A DNA stretch of 64,000 nt from Gammaproteobacteria bacterium (lineage in GTDB: Bacteria; Pseudomonadota; Gammaproteobacteria; Steroidobacterales; Woeseiaceae), in contig JAADHU010000028.1 of assembly GCA_013151645.1 (NCBI GenBank), positions 205,067 through 269,066 of the forward strand. The letters run 5' to 3'. A program made the position numbers and the translations under genes. Positions 6,438 to 15,940 of the stretch are shown here, one piece after another. The stretch's first letter is position 1. Every line of letters starts with the position of its first letter. The notes under the pieces were generated by a model. That model saw only the letters and a program-made list of their open reading frames with translations. It did not search any database and had not been told where the DNA came from.

Positions 6438-8828
6438 TCAAAATTCTTCCCACTCCTGATCGCCGCCATTGCCGGCTGCTTGTCGCAAAGGTACATTGGG
6501 CACGTACTCCTGATCTGAATTGGCATCCGCTGCGGCGTTCCACGGTCGACCGGAAGATCGGCGATCCGCCGCTGCCTGGGACGTTGCCGCCACAGCCGAT
6601 GCGGCGTTGCCCTCATCGTCCCCAATCGTAAAGAAAGCCATCATCTGGTTCAGATCGTCCGCCTGCTCGCCCATCGACTCACTGGCGGCGGCCGCCTGTT
6701 CCACCAACGCCGCGTTCTGCTGAGTCAACTCATCGAGCTGCACAATCGCCTTGCCGACTTCATCTATGCCTGCCGACTGCTCCCGGCTCGCAGCTGCAAT
6801 TTCGCCGACGATGTCAGTCACCTTCTTAACGCCGTTGACGATCTGTTCGAGCACTTCACCCGTATCGTTTACAAGACGTGAGCCGTCGTCGACTTTGTTG
6901 CCGCTATCGACGATGAGCTCCTTAATTTCTTTTGCCGCAGTCGCACTTCGGCCGGCTAGATTGCGAACTTCACTGGCCACTACCGCAAAACCGCGGCCCT
7001 GATCACCGGCTCTCGCGGCCTCAACTGAGGCATTCAGGGCCAGCAAGTTTGTCTGAAACGCGATCTCGTCGATAACGCCGATAATGTCCGCTATTTTTTT
7101 GCTTGATGCGTTAATTTCGCTCATTGCGTCGACGGCCTGGCTGACCACTTCACCGCCCTTCTCGGCCTGCTCACGAGCGGCGAGAGCGAGTTGATTTGCT
7201 TCGCCGGCATTGTCCGCGTTCTGTTTCACCGTGCTGGTCATTTCTTCCATACTCGATGCCGTTTCCTCCAGACTCGATGCTTGTTCTTCGGTGCGCTGGC
7301 TTAGATCCGCGTTCCCCTGCGATATCTCATCCGCGCCGCCTTTTACCGATGAGGATGCTGTTTTGATTTTGCTGACCACTTCAGTCAGCTTGCCAACGGT
7401 GGCATTGGTGTCGTCCTTGAGGAGTCCGAAGCTACCCTGGTAGTCGCCTTCAATGGTCTCCGTCAACTTGCCGTCCGCCATGGCACCGAGTACTCGTGCC
7501 GTTTCGCCGACGACGGTTTCAAATACACCAACCAGCTCATTGACGCTAGCCGACAAACGCTCGAAAAAGCCGCTTTTCCCGGCCAACTCGATGCGATTGG
7601 TTAAATCGCCACGAAGCGCGCTGTCGACTACGTTTTGTACTTCCTGTTCGATCGCCACTTCCTGTGTCCGATCCCCCCATTCCACTACTACCCCCAGCCG
7701 CTCACCATCTTCGCTAAAGACCGGGTTAGCCACGATAGTCATGGTCCGCCCGCCAATCTGCAGGTCCGCAAGATGTTCTGAATTCAATGCGCCCAGCAAG
7801 TTTCGCTGGTGAGTCGGATTCTTGTGAAAAAAGTCGATGCACGTACCCATCAGCTGGCTGGCATCGAAGTTTGGCAGGTCGTTGCGAATATCATCCTCTA
7901 CAGAGGTGAACAATTCCGTTACGGCGTCATTCATATACACGATATTCAAATCGGTATCTGCGATCATGACGTTACCATTCACGTTCTGTAACGCCTGCTG
8001 GACTCGACTCATAATTTCTTCACGGACCTTCGCCGACTCAACGTCATAGCCGATCTTGACTTGCATGCACTTCAGTCGACGCATCAGGTCGCCGATATCA
8101 TCCGGGCGATTCACATCGATCGATCCATCGAATTTGCTCTCCGCCAACTCGCGCAGATGGCCACTGATCTCACGTTGCGGTTTCTCAACCGCGACATGAA
8201 ACCAACGCAACAAGCCAAGCGACAGAATCGTCGACCCAAGCAATCCGGACATCAGCAGATTCTTGCCGAAATCCGTGGCCATTTCCGGAAACGCAACAAC
8301 GGCCATGGTTCCTATCATCGCGAGCAGGCCTGCGACCTGGGCTGCCATTCGCGTGCTCAGTTTCGACTGGCGCCACTTATTGAGGCCGGGTATCCGGGAC
8401 TCGCTGGACATGCTCTTGGTGCCATTCCTGATTTCGGCATACAGTTCCTCGGCCGCTTTGATCTGCTCACGCGTGGGTTTGCGACGAACGGACAAGTAGC
8501 CGATCGCGCGGCCATTTGAGAACGTCGGCGTTACATTTGCTTCGACCCAGTAAAAGTCACCGTTTTTACACCTGTTTTTCACGATGCCAACCCAGGGCTC
8601 ACCGCTTTTGATCGTGTCCCAGAGATCCTGAAAGGCTTCCGCCGGCATGTCGGGATGTCTTACGAGGTTGTGATTATGTTTCACCAACTCGGCGCGGCTA
8701 AAGCCGCTGATCTCAACGAAATCCCGGTTCGCCTCGGTAATGACGCCCTTCAGATTGGTTTCCGTGATGATCGTCTGACCATCGCCCATCATCACTTCGT
8801 TGTTAGTAGTCGGTGTATTGATTCTCAT
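6438..8828 (-). CDS. PAS-containing methyl-accepting chemotaxis receptor
   Basis: A 796-residue receptor with, in order: an Aer-like N-terminal PAS domain (about 12-120, with [10 protein letters not shown] and [12 protein letters not shown], typical of redox or oxygen sensors); a hydrophobic hairpin of two membrane segments with little periplasmic sequence (about 160-210); a HAMP-like region; a second PAS domain (about 275-385); and the signalling domain with the conserved hairpin tip [21 protein letters not shown]. The protein ends in Glu-Trp-Glu-Glu-Phe, matching the xWxxF pentapeptide that tethers CheR or CheB. It is the only receptor in the operon. Energy or redox taxis is the likely input, since the sensor is cytoplasmic. 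AAGGA precedes the ATG at a good distance. Confidence 0.95.
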   Translation of the reverse strand: MRINTPTTNNEVMMGDGQTIITETNLKGVITEANRDFVEISGFSRAELVKHNHNLVRHPDMPAEAFQDLWDTIKSGEPWVGIVKNRCKNGDFYWVEANVTPTFSNGRAIGYLSVRRKPTREQIKAAEELYAEIRNGTKSMSSESRIPGLNKWRQSKLSTRMAAQVAGLLAMIGTMAVVAFPEMATDFGKNLLMSGLLGSTILSLGLLRWFHVAVEKPQREISGHLRELAESKFDGSIDVNRPDDIGDLMRRLKCMQVKIGYDVESAKVREEIMSRVQQALQNVNGNVMIADTDLNIVYMNDAVTELFTSVEDDIRNDLPNFDASQLMGTCIDFFHKNPTHQRNLLGALNSEHLADLQIGGRTMTIVANPVFSEDGERLGVVVEWGDRTQEVAIEQEVQNVVDSALRGDLTNRIELAGKSGFFERLSASVNELVGVFETVVGETARVLGAMADGKLTETIEGDYQGSFGLLKDDTNATVGKLTEVVSKIKTASSSVKGGADEISQGNADLSQRTEEQASSLEETASSMEEMTSTVKQNADNAGEANQLALAAREQAEKGGEVVSQAVDAMSEINASSKKIADIIGVIDEIAFQTNLLALNASVEAARAGDQGRGFAVVASEVRNLAGRSATAAKEIKELIVDSGNKVDDGSRLVNDTGEVLEQIVNGVKKVTDIVGEIAAASREQSAGIDEVGKAIVQLDELTQQNAALVEQAAAASESMGEQADDLNQMMAFFTIGDDEGNAASAVAATSQAAADRRSSGRPWNAAADANSDQEYVPNVPLRQAAGNGGDQEWEEF

Positions 8829-8853
8829 GTCACTGCGTCCTTTACGAAATTAT

Positions 8854-9405
8854 TTAGTGATCTGCTGCTTGCGCAGCGCATTGTTCGGCCGAGTTTTCAC
8901 CCACCGGACCTACTGTTTCAAAATCAATGAGATGGTTGACGTCAAGCAGAATGACCATCTTTTCATTCACAGTCGCGAGACCGCGTACGAACTCGGTATG
9001 TACGGCTGTCCCCATATCCGGCGGCGGTTGAATGTCGCTGCTTTCGAGGCGGTAAACGTCGGCAACCGCGTCCACCACCAGGCCAACCGTGCGTTCCTGG
9101 TCTGACTGCTGCATTTTCACGACGATGACCACCGTTGTCTCGCAATACTCGATACTCTCGAGTTCGAATCGTTTCCTAAGATCGACAATCGGTACAACGG
9201 CACCGCGGAGATTCAATACACCGAGAACATGCTCTGGCGTATTCGGAATAGGTGTCGCGGAACTCCATCCTTTGATTTCCTGCACCTTCAGAATTTCTAT
9301 GCCGTACTCTTCACCGGCGAGCATAAACGTCAAATACTGGCCTCCCGCGTTGCCACTCTCGGCCCCTTGGGAAAACTCTTCGACCGTCGCCTGGACAGCT
9401 GTCAT
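8854..9405 (-). CDS. cheW: chemotaxis coupling protein CheW
   Basis: CheW links receptors to CheA. The 183-residue protein has one CheW domain from about residue 23, with EEYGIEILKVQEI, LGVLNLRGAVVPIVDLR and VGLVVDAVADV, which are the conserved strands of the two SH3-like subdomains. A short N-terminal extension and a roughly 20-residue acidic C-terminal tail lie outside the domain. It sits between cheA (34 bp upstream) and the receptor gene (25 bp downstream), the usual order for a receptor-CheW-CheA signalling unit. Confidence 0.96.
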   Translation of the reverse strand: MTAVQATVEEFSQGAESGNAGGQYLTFMLAGEEYGIEILKVQEIKGWSSATPIPNTPEHVLGVLNLRGAVVPIVDLRKRFELESIEYCETTVVIVVKMQQSDQERTVGLVVDAVADVYRLESSDIQPPPDMGTAVHTEFVRGLATVNEKMVILLDVNHLIDFETVGPVGENSAEQCAAQAADH

Positions 9406-9439
9406 TTTTGTCTCCTCGTCCTGATTCGTTGGCGAAGTT

Positions 9440-11527
9440 TCACGCGGTCACTGCCGGTAACACCGGGACCTGCCCGGTCTTTTCGTGAAACATCTGGATT
9501 AGACCCTGGACATCCAGGATTAACGCGATGCGACCGTCGCCGAGTATCGTGGCACCGGATATGCCCTGCATTTGCCGGAAGTTGGCCTCAAGACTCTTGA
9601 TGACGACCTGCTGTTGTTCCTGCAAATCATCGACGAATATGCCAACGCGCTGGCCGTTTGCTTCAGCAACGACCAGCAGTCCATCAGCGATCTCGTCGCT
9701 GTCTGCCGGGACATCGAATAGATCGTGCAAACGCAGGATTGGCAGGTATTCATCACGAAGCCTGAAGACTTCCGATTGTCCGGCTATTTCGCTGACTTTT
9801 TCGGCTGACGTCTGAATGGTTTCCACAATGGAAACCAGAGAGATGATGTAGGACTCCTTACCAACGCGGACCAGTTGCCCATCGAGTATGGCAAGCGTCA
9901 ATGGAAGCCTTATTGTGAACTTGCTGCCCACACCGGATTCCGAGGTCAAACTGACGTTGCCACCGAGATCCGAAATGTTCCGGCGTACGACGTCCATACC
10001 GACACCGCGTCCCGACAGATCGCTGACCTGATCGACTGTCGAGAATCCGGCCCTGAAAATGAGGTTATTGATCTGCTCGTCGGATAGCTGCTCATCGGGC
10101 CCCACCAGACCGCTTTCACGAGCCTTGGAAAGTACCTTATCCTTGTTTATTCCGGCGCCGTCATCGATAACCTCGATCACGATGTTGCCACCTTCATGAT
10201 AGGCATTCAGCTCGAGAACTCCCGTTTCCGGTTTTCCGGCAGCGACTCTTTGCTCCGGTGTCTCCAGTCCGTGATCCAGGGAGTTTCTGACCAGGTGTAC
10301 GAGTGGGTCGCCGATCTTTTCAAGCACTGTTTTGTCCAGCTCGGTGTTCTCTCCAACCAGTCGCAGCTCGACCTTCTTGCCAAGTGCATGTCCCGTATCG
10401 CGGACGAGTCGGGGAAATCGACTGAATGCGAAACTCATCGGCAACATGCGAATACCCAGGACGCTCTCCTGGATGTCGCGGGTATTCCGGGACAGTTGGT
10501 TAAGGCCCTCTCGCAGGCCCTCGAGTTGAGTGAAGTCGAAATCGCCACTGAACCGACTCAACATCGACTGGGTAATAACCAATTCACCAACCAGATTGAT
10601 CAGCGCATCAACTTTGTCGATATTGACGCGAATGGAGGTATTTTCGTGAGTAGACACAACACTCTTGACGGCCGGCTTTTTTGACACCGCTTTGGGCACC
10701 GATACCTTCGCGACCGGTTCAGGCGATTCCGCCGGTACCCGGTCCGTTCGTTTCAAGTCATCCGCATCAATCTCTGCCTCGAGCGCGAGCGGCTCAATAG
10801 AGAGTTCGCATTCGTCGAGCACCCAGGCGAAAATTTCCTCCAGCTGCTCCCGACTTACCTTACCTTGAAATTCGAGCGTCCAGTTGAGGTGGCACTCCTC
10901 CGGGTCGAGTTGTTCGAAATCCAGTTCGTCGACCCCTTGCGCATGCACCTCAAGATCGCCGAGCGACTGTAGTTCTCGAAACATCCGTAGCGGATCGTTA
11001 CAGGATTTAAAGATTTTCGGCAACGGTTCGAATCGTATCGCCCACACACGGTGTTCAACGGTCTGTGGATCGTTCGGCGCGGAGCCACCGGAACTCGCCG
11101 TTAGCACTTCATCTTGCAACGACACTGCCGGTTCGACCTCCCCCAGCATCTTCGCGAGCTCGACCTCTAGCTCGGCCGATCGTGTCGTATCGATTGTGCC
11201 GTCCGCCAGTCCAGCGATCATTTCCCGTATACAGTCGACGGACTGCAGCATCAAATCGACACCTTCTCGTGTTACGGCCCGTTGGCCCTGACGCATCTCA
11301 TCCAGCAGTGTCTCGACATGATGGGCGAATTCGGATATTTCAGTAAAACCGAATGTGGCTCCGCCGCCCTTTATTGAATGTGCCGCCCGAAAAATGGAGT
11401 TCATCGTTTCCGGGTCGGCCGCCCCAAGATCGAGATTCAGGAGCCCGGACTCCATAATATCCAGGCCTTCCAGGCTTTCCTCGATGAAGAGTTGCGCTAT
11501 CTCCGCCATATTCACATCGATAGACAT
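9440..11527 (-). CDS. cheA: chemotaxis histidine kinase CheA
   Basis: CheA autophosphorylates in response to receptor state and donates phosphate to CheY and CheB. The 695 residues contain a P1 histidine phosphotransfer domain with His50 in FRAAHSIKGGGATFGF, an intermediate region at about 145-240, a P3 dimerisation helix pair (about 300-345), the P4 ATPase domain with HLVRNSLDHGLE (N box), VIDDGAGI (G1) and GRGVGMDVVR (G2), and a C-terminal P5 CheW-like domain. All catalytic boxes are intact. The gene follows cheY by 46 bp and precedes cheW. The region between P1 and P3 is proline- and valine-rich. Confidence 0.97.
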   Translation of the reverse strand: MSIDVNMAEIAQLFIEESLEGLDIMESGLLNLDLGAADPETMNSIFRAAHSIKGGGATFGFTEISEFAHHVETLLDEMRQGQRAVTREGVDLMLQSVDCIREMIAGLADGTIDTTRSAELEVELAKMLGEVEPAVSLQDEVLTASSGGSAPNDPQTVEHRVWAIRFEPLPKIFKSCNDPLRMFRELQSLGDLEVHAQGVDELDFEQLDPEECHLNWTLEFQGKVSREQLEEIFAWVLDECELSIEPLALEAEIDADDLKRTDRVPAESPEPVAKVSVPKAVSKKPAVKSVVSTHENTSIRVNIDKVDALINLVGELVITQSMLSRFSGDFDFTQLEGLREGLNQLSRNTRDIQESVLGIRMLPMSFAFSRFPRLVRDTGHALGKKVELRLVGENTELDKTVLEKIGDPLVHLVRNSLDHGLETPEQRVAAGKPETGVLELNAYHEGGNIVIEVIDDGAGINKDKVLSKARESGLVGPDEQLSDEQINNLIFRAGFSTVDQVSDLSGRGVGMDVVRRNISDLGGNVSLTSESGVGSKFTIRLPLTLAILDGQLVRVGKESYIISLVSIVETIQTSAEKVSEIAGQSEVFRLRDEYLPILRLHDLFDVPADSDEIADGLLVVAEANGQRVGIFVDDLQEQQQVVIKSLEANFRQMQGISGATILGDGRIALILDVQGLIQMFHEKTGQVPVLPAVTA

Positions 11528-11573
11528 TCAACACCTCTGCGCGGCAGACCTTTGTCGATAGAGCTAAACACGC

Positions 11574-11939
11574 TCATGCCAGAACCTTCTCAACAGTTGA
11601 CACCAGCTGAACCGGATCAAAGGGTTTGACGATCCAACCGGTAGCTCCGGCCGCTTTCCCTTCCATTTTCTTGTCGGTGCCTGACTCTGTAGTCAAGACG
11701 AGTAGCGGTACGTACTTGTAGGTAGGCAACTCACGCAATCCCTTGATCAAGCCGATGCCATCGAGGTTTGGCATATTGATGTCGGTGAGAACGATATCGA
11801 CCGTGTTCTGCTGAGCGTAATCGAGTGCTTCCTGGCCATCTTCTGCAAGAACCACTTCGAACCCCGCTCGACCGAGTACGTAGTTGACGAGACTTCGAAT
11901 GGAGGCGGAATCGTCTACTGCCAAGACACGCTGTTTCAA
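11574..11939 (-). CDS. cheY: chemotaxis response regulator CheY, first gene of the che operon
   Basis: A single receiver domain of 121 residues with the acidic pair in AVDDSASIRS, the phosphoacceptor Asp in VLTDINMPNLDG, the conserved Thr in LVLTTES and the Lys in IVKPFDP. An ATG at 11990 would add 17 residues, but that codon lies inside the sigma-54 promoter and upstream of the expected transcription start. The TTG at 11939 is preceded by AGGAG with a six-base spacer and begins the protein right at the first strand (MKQRVLAVDD), so it is chosen. As the first gene before cheA, it is the likely flagellar-motor or CheA-coupled CheY. Confidence 0.9.
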   Translation of the reverse strand: MKQRVLAVDDSASIRSLVNYVLGRAGFEVVLAEDGQEALDYAQQNTVDIVLTDINMPNLDGIGLIKGLRELPTYKYVPLLVLTTESGTDKKMEGKAAGATGWIVKPFDPVQLVSTVEKVLA

Positions 11940-11984
11940 ACCCTTCTCCTGATTGCTCTGCTGATGACGTCGTTCAAATTCAAA

Positions 11985-12002
11985 ATGCAAAGGTCATGCC
12001 AA
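11985..12002 (-). promoter_or_regulatory. sigma-54 (RpoN) promoter of the che operon
   Basis: On the minus strand the site reads TTGGCATGACCTTTGCAT. The sigma-54 consensus is TGGCACG-N4-TTGC with exactly 10 bases between the GG and GC; here the spacing is exact and only one conserved base differs (C to T). Transcription would begin near 11976, leaving a leader of about 37 bases before the TTG start of cheY. Sigma-54 control by an FleQ/FlrC-type activator is known for middle flagellar and chemotaxis genes in gammaproteobacteria; no activator gene is in this window. Confidence 0.75.
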
Positions 12003-12262
12003 AACCGCGCAAACCACAAACTCTACGTCGGCTGGTATGGCGAAATCTTTATAGGCCGGGCGGATTTAGGGAGCTACAAGCCGACACCCGTGACGCAGGT
12101 CGCAAATTGACGGCGAATACAGTTCGTTTCAGCAGCAATTGGTGGCAATTCATCGCCACCGCCGAATTGAAAGTGGCAACGTGTTGCCGGTTCCCTTTTC
12201 CCCCTGTCGCCTGCGGACGGCCATATTTAATGTCGCTGGTGTTTACTTTGACCTCGGGCGAC
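12003..12262. other. gene-free stretch between the divergent che operon and HDOD gene
   Basis: I see no coding region or RNA gene here. The region lies upstream of both the sigma-54 site of the che operon and the sigma-28-like site of the HDOD gene, so it is where enhancer-binding sites for a sigma-54 activator would be expected. No clear dyad was recognised. Confidence 0.4.
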
Positions 12263-12289
12263 TAAAGAAACAGTGAAATCGGCCGATGC
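12263..12289 (+). promoter_or_regulatory. sigma-28 (FliA)-like promoter for second HDOD gene
   Basis: TAAAGAAA, exactly 11 bases, then GCCGATGC. The halves match the sigma-28 consensus at 5 of 8 and 6 of 8 positions, including the core TAAAG and GCCGAT. It lies about 150 bases before the ATG at 12442, so the leader would be fairly long. Confidence 0.5.
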
Positions 12290-12441
12290 CTTGCACCATG
12301 AGTGTCATCGGTTGGCGCAAGCCCGAGACATCGTATTCGTCCGCCGTACTCACGAGAACGGAACCGGTGTCGAAGAGCTTGCACATTGCTGCACGTCAAA
12401 CAGGCGGATTAACGCTTGTCTCCAGGAAGAGATATTGAAAT

Positions 12442-13323
12442 ATGAGTGAAACTACAGCGCAGACCGCCACGCCGCCCGTTGACCGGAAGTTCGAATTCGT
12501 CAAACACCTCGCCGCCGACCTGTCTGCCGGAAATATCGAATTGCCATCGTTTCCCGATGTGGTTATTCGTGTGCGACAAGCGCTCGAGAACGAAGATAGC
12601 TCCACGCAGGACCTGGTTAAGATCATCAGCGCCGAACCGGTACTCGCGGCGCGTTTGCTAACGCTTGCCAACTCGGCCGCGCTCAAACCTGGCGGCGACT
12701 CGATTACCGATCTCAATATGGCCGTGAATCGTATCGGGCGCAGCTTGATTCGATCCACCGCGATGGCATTCGCACTTGCTCAGCTGCGTTCGGCTCAGAA
12801 GCTCGATTCAGTCCGCGAACACCTGGAGACATTGTGGCAACGTTCGGCTCACGTTGCCGCCCTCAGTTACGTGCTGACCAAGCGATATACCAAACTGAAC
12901 GCCGATGAGGCGCTGTTCATTGGATTAATGCACGGCATTGGTGAAATGTACATCGTGGTGCGTGCCGACAGTCATCCGATTTTGTTTTCGGACAAGCAAA
13001 CCATGGGGGAAATCATCGAAAAATGGAGCGCTCCCATTGGCAGCTCAATCCTCGAAAGCTGGGGCTTCGCCGATCACGTTTGTTCGGCCGTCGGTCAGTT
13101 CCAGGAAGCGGACAGGGAACACGAGGGTGATATCGATTTTGCCGACATTCTGATTCTGGCGTACTTGCTGCATCGATTCGTCACTGCGGATGAAGATGGC
13201 GACGTGTCATTGGAACATGTCTCTGCGTGGCATCGACTGGAAATCGAAATGACGGATTTGATCGGTGTACTACAGAAGTCCGACGAGCAAATTCGGTCGC
13301 TTCGTCACGCACTGGGAAAATAG
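12442..13323 (+). CDS. HDOD domain signalling protein
   Basis: A 293-residue HDOD protein, the second in the window. Conserved segments are LPSFPDVVIRVRQALEN (about 32-50), KIISAEPVLAARLLTLANSA (about 63-85) and LFIGLMHGIGEM (about 155), where the HD pair of true hydrolases is replaced by His-Gly, so phosphodiesterase activity is not expected. It has no output domain. The ATG is preceded by AGGAAGAG. It is divergent from the sigma-54 che operon and has its own sigma-28-like promoter. The two HDOD proteins share layout but are clearly diverged from each other, so recent duplication is unlikely. Confidence 0.85.
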   Translation: MSETTAQTATPPVDRKFEFVKHLAADLSAGNIELPSFPDVVIRVRQALENEDSSTQDLVKIISAEPVLAARLLTLANSAALKPGGDSITDLNMAVNRIGRSLIRSTAMAFALAQLRSAQKLDSVREHLETLWQRSAHVAALSYVLTKRYTKLNADEALFIGLMHGIGEMYIVVRADSHPILFSDKQTMGEIIEKWSAPIGSSILESWGFADHVCSAVGQFQEADREHEGDIDFADILILAYLLHRFVTADEDGDVSLEHVSAWHRLEIEMTDLIGVLQKSDEQIRSLRHALGK

Positions 13324-13439
13324 ATCTCAGCAAGCCGGATTGGCACCCGCAACTTCGTTGGCCGCTTCAGCGGCACACGTCCGCCAAGGACGCCGGGCGC
13401 AATCAGAAAGATTAGCCGTTCTCATCGCACCGATGTGCG

Positions 13440-14390
13440 TCAGGCAGATGGCAGTGCCTCGACAAATTCGACCATACGCCGCTGCGTCGCCGGGTCGGGA
13501 AGTTCACCGATGGCCGCACCGAGATCGTCCAGCATGTTCATCGCCTTGCTGGTGGCCGGAGTGACGCTGGTAACGGCGGGATGCGCCGCAGCGTACTTGA
13601 GAAAAAACTGTGCCCAGGAATGGGCGCCGAACTCCTGCGCCCAATGCGGCACGTCCAGCCCGGAAACCCGGCGCCACAAACGCGTGCGTCCGAAGGGGAT
13701 GTAGATCAATGTGGCGATACCGAGATCCTGGGCTAACGGAAGAATGGTCTTTGCCGACTCACGATTATCCACAGCGTAATCTACGCCGATAAAATCAATC
13801 GGTTCGTCACGCATAACCTTCGCCAGATCTGCATAGCGGTTTGCCCGAGTCGAGGTAACACCGATATAGCGTACCCGGCCCTCTGCTTTGAGGTCTTTCA
13901 GAAGGCCCATTTGTACGGGGATGTCGGCGAGATTATGCACCTGGATCAGGTCGATCGGATCTTTGCCTACGTAGCGGAATGACCGCTCGAGTTGAGCCCG
14001 CGCTGCAGCCGGATCCGCGGCGCCTCCACGGCGCCCTGCAACATTCAGTTTCGTTGCCCAGAAAACTTTCTCCCGGGCGTCGAGTTCCTGAATAATTCTG
14101 CCGGCAACTTTCTCAGAAGCGCCGTAGGCAGGCGCGGTATCGAAAACGGTGCCGCCGTTGTCCAGCAAGACTTTCAAGACGTCGCGCAGCGCGCTGATGT
14201 CCTCGCCGCGTGCAGCGGAAGAGAACGTTGCCGCGCTGCCGAGACCGATGATCGGCAGTTTCTCGCCGCTCGACGGAATTGCCCGCGTGATCAAACGGCC
14301 ACTTTCTATCGCCTGCGCCAGGCCGGGCGGAAGCGTCAGGGCCGCGCCGGTGACGCTCAGGTAGCGCAGACATTCTCGTCGAGTCAACAT
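13440..14390 (-). CDS. Tat-exported aldo/keto reductase
   Basis: A 316-residue aldo/keto reductase with a twin-arginine signal: Arg4-Arg5 in TRRECLRYLSV, then a hydrophobic stretch ending in GLAQA near residue 27. The catalytic tetrad of the family is visible: Asp84 and Tyr89 in FDTAPAYG, Lys114 in ATKLN and His152 in VHN. Enzymes of this superfamily reduce carbonyls with NADPH; Tat export would imply folding with the cofactor in the cytoplasm before export. AGGAG lies 10 bases before the ATG. It follows gabD by 29 bp on the same strand, so the two may be co-transcribed and linked to aldehyde handling. The substrate is unknown. Confidence 0.85.
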   Translation of the reverse strand: MLTRRECLRYLSVTGAALTLPPGLAQAIESGRLITRAIPSSGEKLPIIGLGSAATFSSAARGEDISALRDVLKVLLDNGGTVFDTAPAYGASEKVAGRIIQELDAREKVFWATKLNVAGRRGGAADPAAARAQLERSFRYVGKDPIDLIQVHNLADIPVQMGLLKDLKAEGRVRYIGVTSTRANRYADLAKVMRDEPIDFIGVDYAVDNRESAKTILPLAQDLGIATLIYIPFGRTRLWRRVSGLDVPHWAQEFGAHSWAQFFLKYAAAHPAVTSVTPATSKAMNMLDDLGAAIGELPDPATQRRMVEFVEALPSA

Positions 14391-14419
14391 CGGATTTATG
14401 CTCCTGTTTTTAGTGGCCT

Positions 14420-15883
14420 TTAGCGATCAATACCGCCCATACACATATATTTAATTTCGAGATAGTCATCCAGCCCGTATTTCGAGCCCTCGCGACCCTG
14501 TCCGGATTCTTTCACCCCCCCGAACGGAGCCATTTCGTTTGAAATCAGCCCTTCATTGATGCCGACGATACCGTATTCGAGACCCTCAGCGACACGCCAG
14601 ATTCGACCGATATCCCGCGTGTAGAAATAACAGGCCAGGCCCACCTGCGTATCGTTTGCCATCGAAACGGCCTCTTGCTCACTACTGAATTTCGAAATTG
14701 CAGCAACAGGTCCGAAAATCTCTTCACGAAACACACGCATGTCGCGTGTGACATCGATCAGTATAGTCGGTTCTATGAAACAACCGCCGAGCGCCGATCG
14801 ACCACCACCGGCGACGACCTTCGCCCCCTTATCCTTTGCGTCAGCAATGAATCCCAGTACGTCATTCGCCGCCGTGTCGTTGATCAATGGGCCAATGTTC
14901 ACGTCGGCGTCAGTACCGGCGCCGACCCGCAACGTGGCCACCGCCGTGACCATTCTTTCCACGAACGCGTCGTAGATGCTGTCCTGCACGAGGAACCGAT
15001 TGGTGCAAACACAGGTTTGCCCGGCATTGCGGAACTTGCTGATCATCGCACCGTCGACGACGACGTCCAGATCAGCATCGTCAAAAATAATGAACGGCGC
15101 ATTGCCACCCAGTTCCATCGACGTTCGCTTGACCGTTGCAGCGCACTCCGCCATGAGTTGCTTGCCCACGGGCGTCGAACCGGTAAACGTGAGTTTCCGC
15201 ACGGTCGGGTTCGACGTCAGCTCCTTGCCGATCTCTGCCGTTTTTCCGGTGACCATGTTGATGACACCTGGCGGAATTCCGGCACGTTCCGCCAGTTCCG
15301 CGAGGGCGTACGCCGACAGCGGCGTCGCATTCGCCGGTTTACAAACCACCGTACAGCCAGCCGCAAGCGCCGGAGCGATCTTGCGCGTCAGCATGGCATT
15401 GGGGAAATTCCAGGGTGTAATACAGGCGACAACACCAACCGGTTGTTTGATGCAGACGATTCTCTTGTCGTTGGCGGGCGGCGCGATCGTGTCACCGTAG
15501 ATTCGCTTCGCCTCTTCCGCGAACCATTCGATGTAGTTCGCCCCGTAAGCAATTTCACCACGAGCTTCCGCCAGCGGCTTGCCTTGTTCCGCCGTCAGAA
15601 TCTGCGCGAGATCTTCCTGGTGTTCCATCAGCAGATCGAACCAGCGACGCAGAAATTTCGCACGCTCCTTGACGGTATTCCGGCGCCAATCGATCTGCGC
15701 GACCTCCGCAGCCGCAATCGCACGACGGGTTTCGTCCGTCCCGCACCTGGCAACCTCGGCAATGGTCTTGCAGGTGGCCGGATCGGTAACCGGCAACGTC
15801 TCGCCCGAGTCTGCGTCAACCCAGGCACCATCAATATACGCCTGGCTCCGTAACAAGGATTGATCTTTCAATTGCAAACTCAT
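14420..15883 (-). CDS. gabD: succinate-semialdehyde dehydrogenase, NADP-type
   Basis: This 487-residue aldehyde dehydrogenase matches GabD, which oxidises succinate semialdehyde to succinate in GABA and related catabolism. The general base Glu257 lies in MELGGNAPF, and the nucleophile Cys291 in NAGQTCVCTNRF; the double-Cys pattern is characteristic of GabD and its redox switch. The N-terminal and C-terminal boundaries are those of the family. No GABA aminotransferase is adjacent, so the substrate may come from another route. The next gene encodes a Tat-exported aldo/keto reductase. A GAGGG site precedes the ATG. Confidence 0.9.
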   Translation of the reverse strand: MSLQLKDQSLLRSQAYIDGAWVDADSGETLPVTDPATCKTIAEVARCGTDETRRAIAAAEVAQIDWRRNTVKERAKFLRRWFDLLMEHQEDLAQILTAEQGKPLAEARGEIAYGANYIEWFAEEAKRIYGDTIAPPANDKRIVCIKQPVGVVACITPWNFPNAMLTRKIAPALAAGCTVVCKPANATPLSAYALAELAERAGIPPGVINMVTGKTAEIGKELTSNPTVRKLTFTGSTPVGKQLMAECAATVKRTSMELGGNAPFIIFDDADLDVVVDGAMISKFRNAGQTCVCTNRFLVQDSIYDAFVERMVTAVATLRVGAGTDADVNIGPLINDTAANDVLGFIADAKDKGAKVVAGGGRSALGGCFIEPTILIDVTRDMRVFREEIFGPVAAISKFSSEQEAVSMANDTQVGLACYFYTRDIGRIWRVAEGLEYGIVGINEGLISNEMAPFGGVKESGQGREGSKYGLDDYLEIKYMCMGGIDR

Positions 15884-15940
15884 GGAACCCTCACAGTGTT
15901 TTCATACCTGATCGATAGTGTACACGGATCGAGACCCGCA

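Noticed and set aside
14675..15853. 392-codon plus-strand frame opposite gabD.
   Set aside because: Long but fully antisense to gabD; its composition (Arg-rich) is that of a shadow frame in GC-rich DNA.
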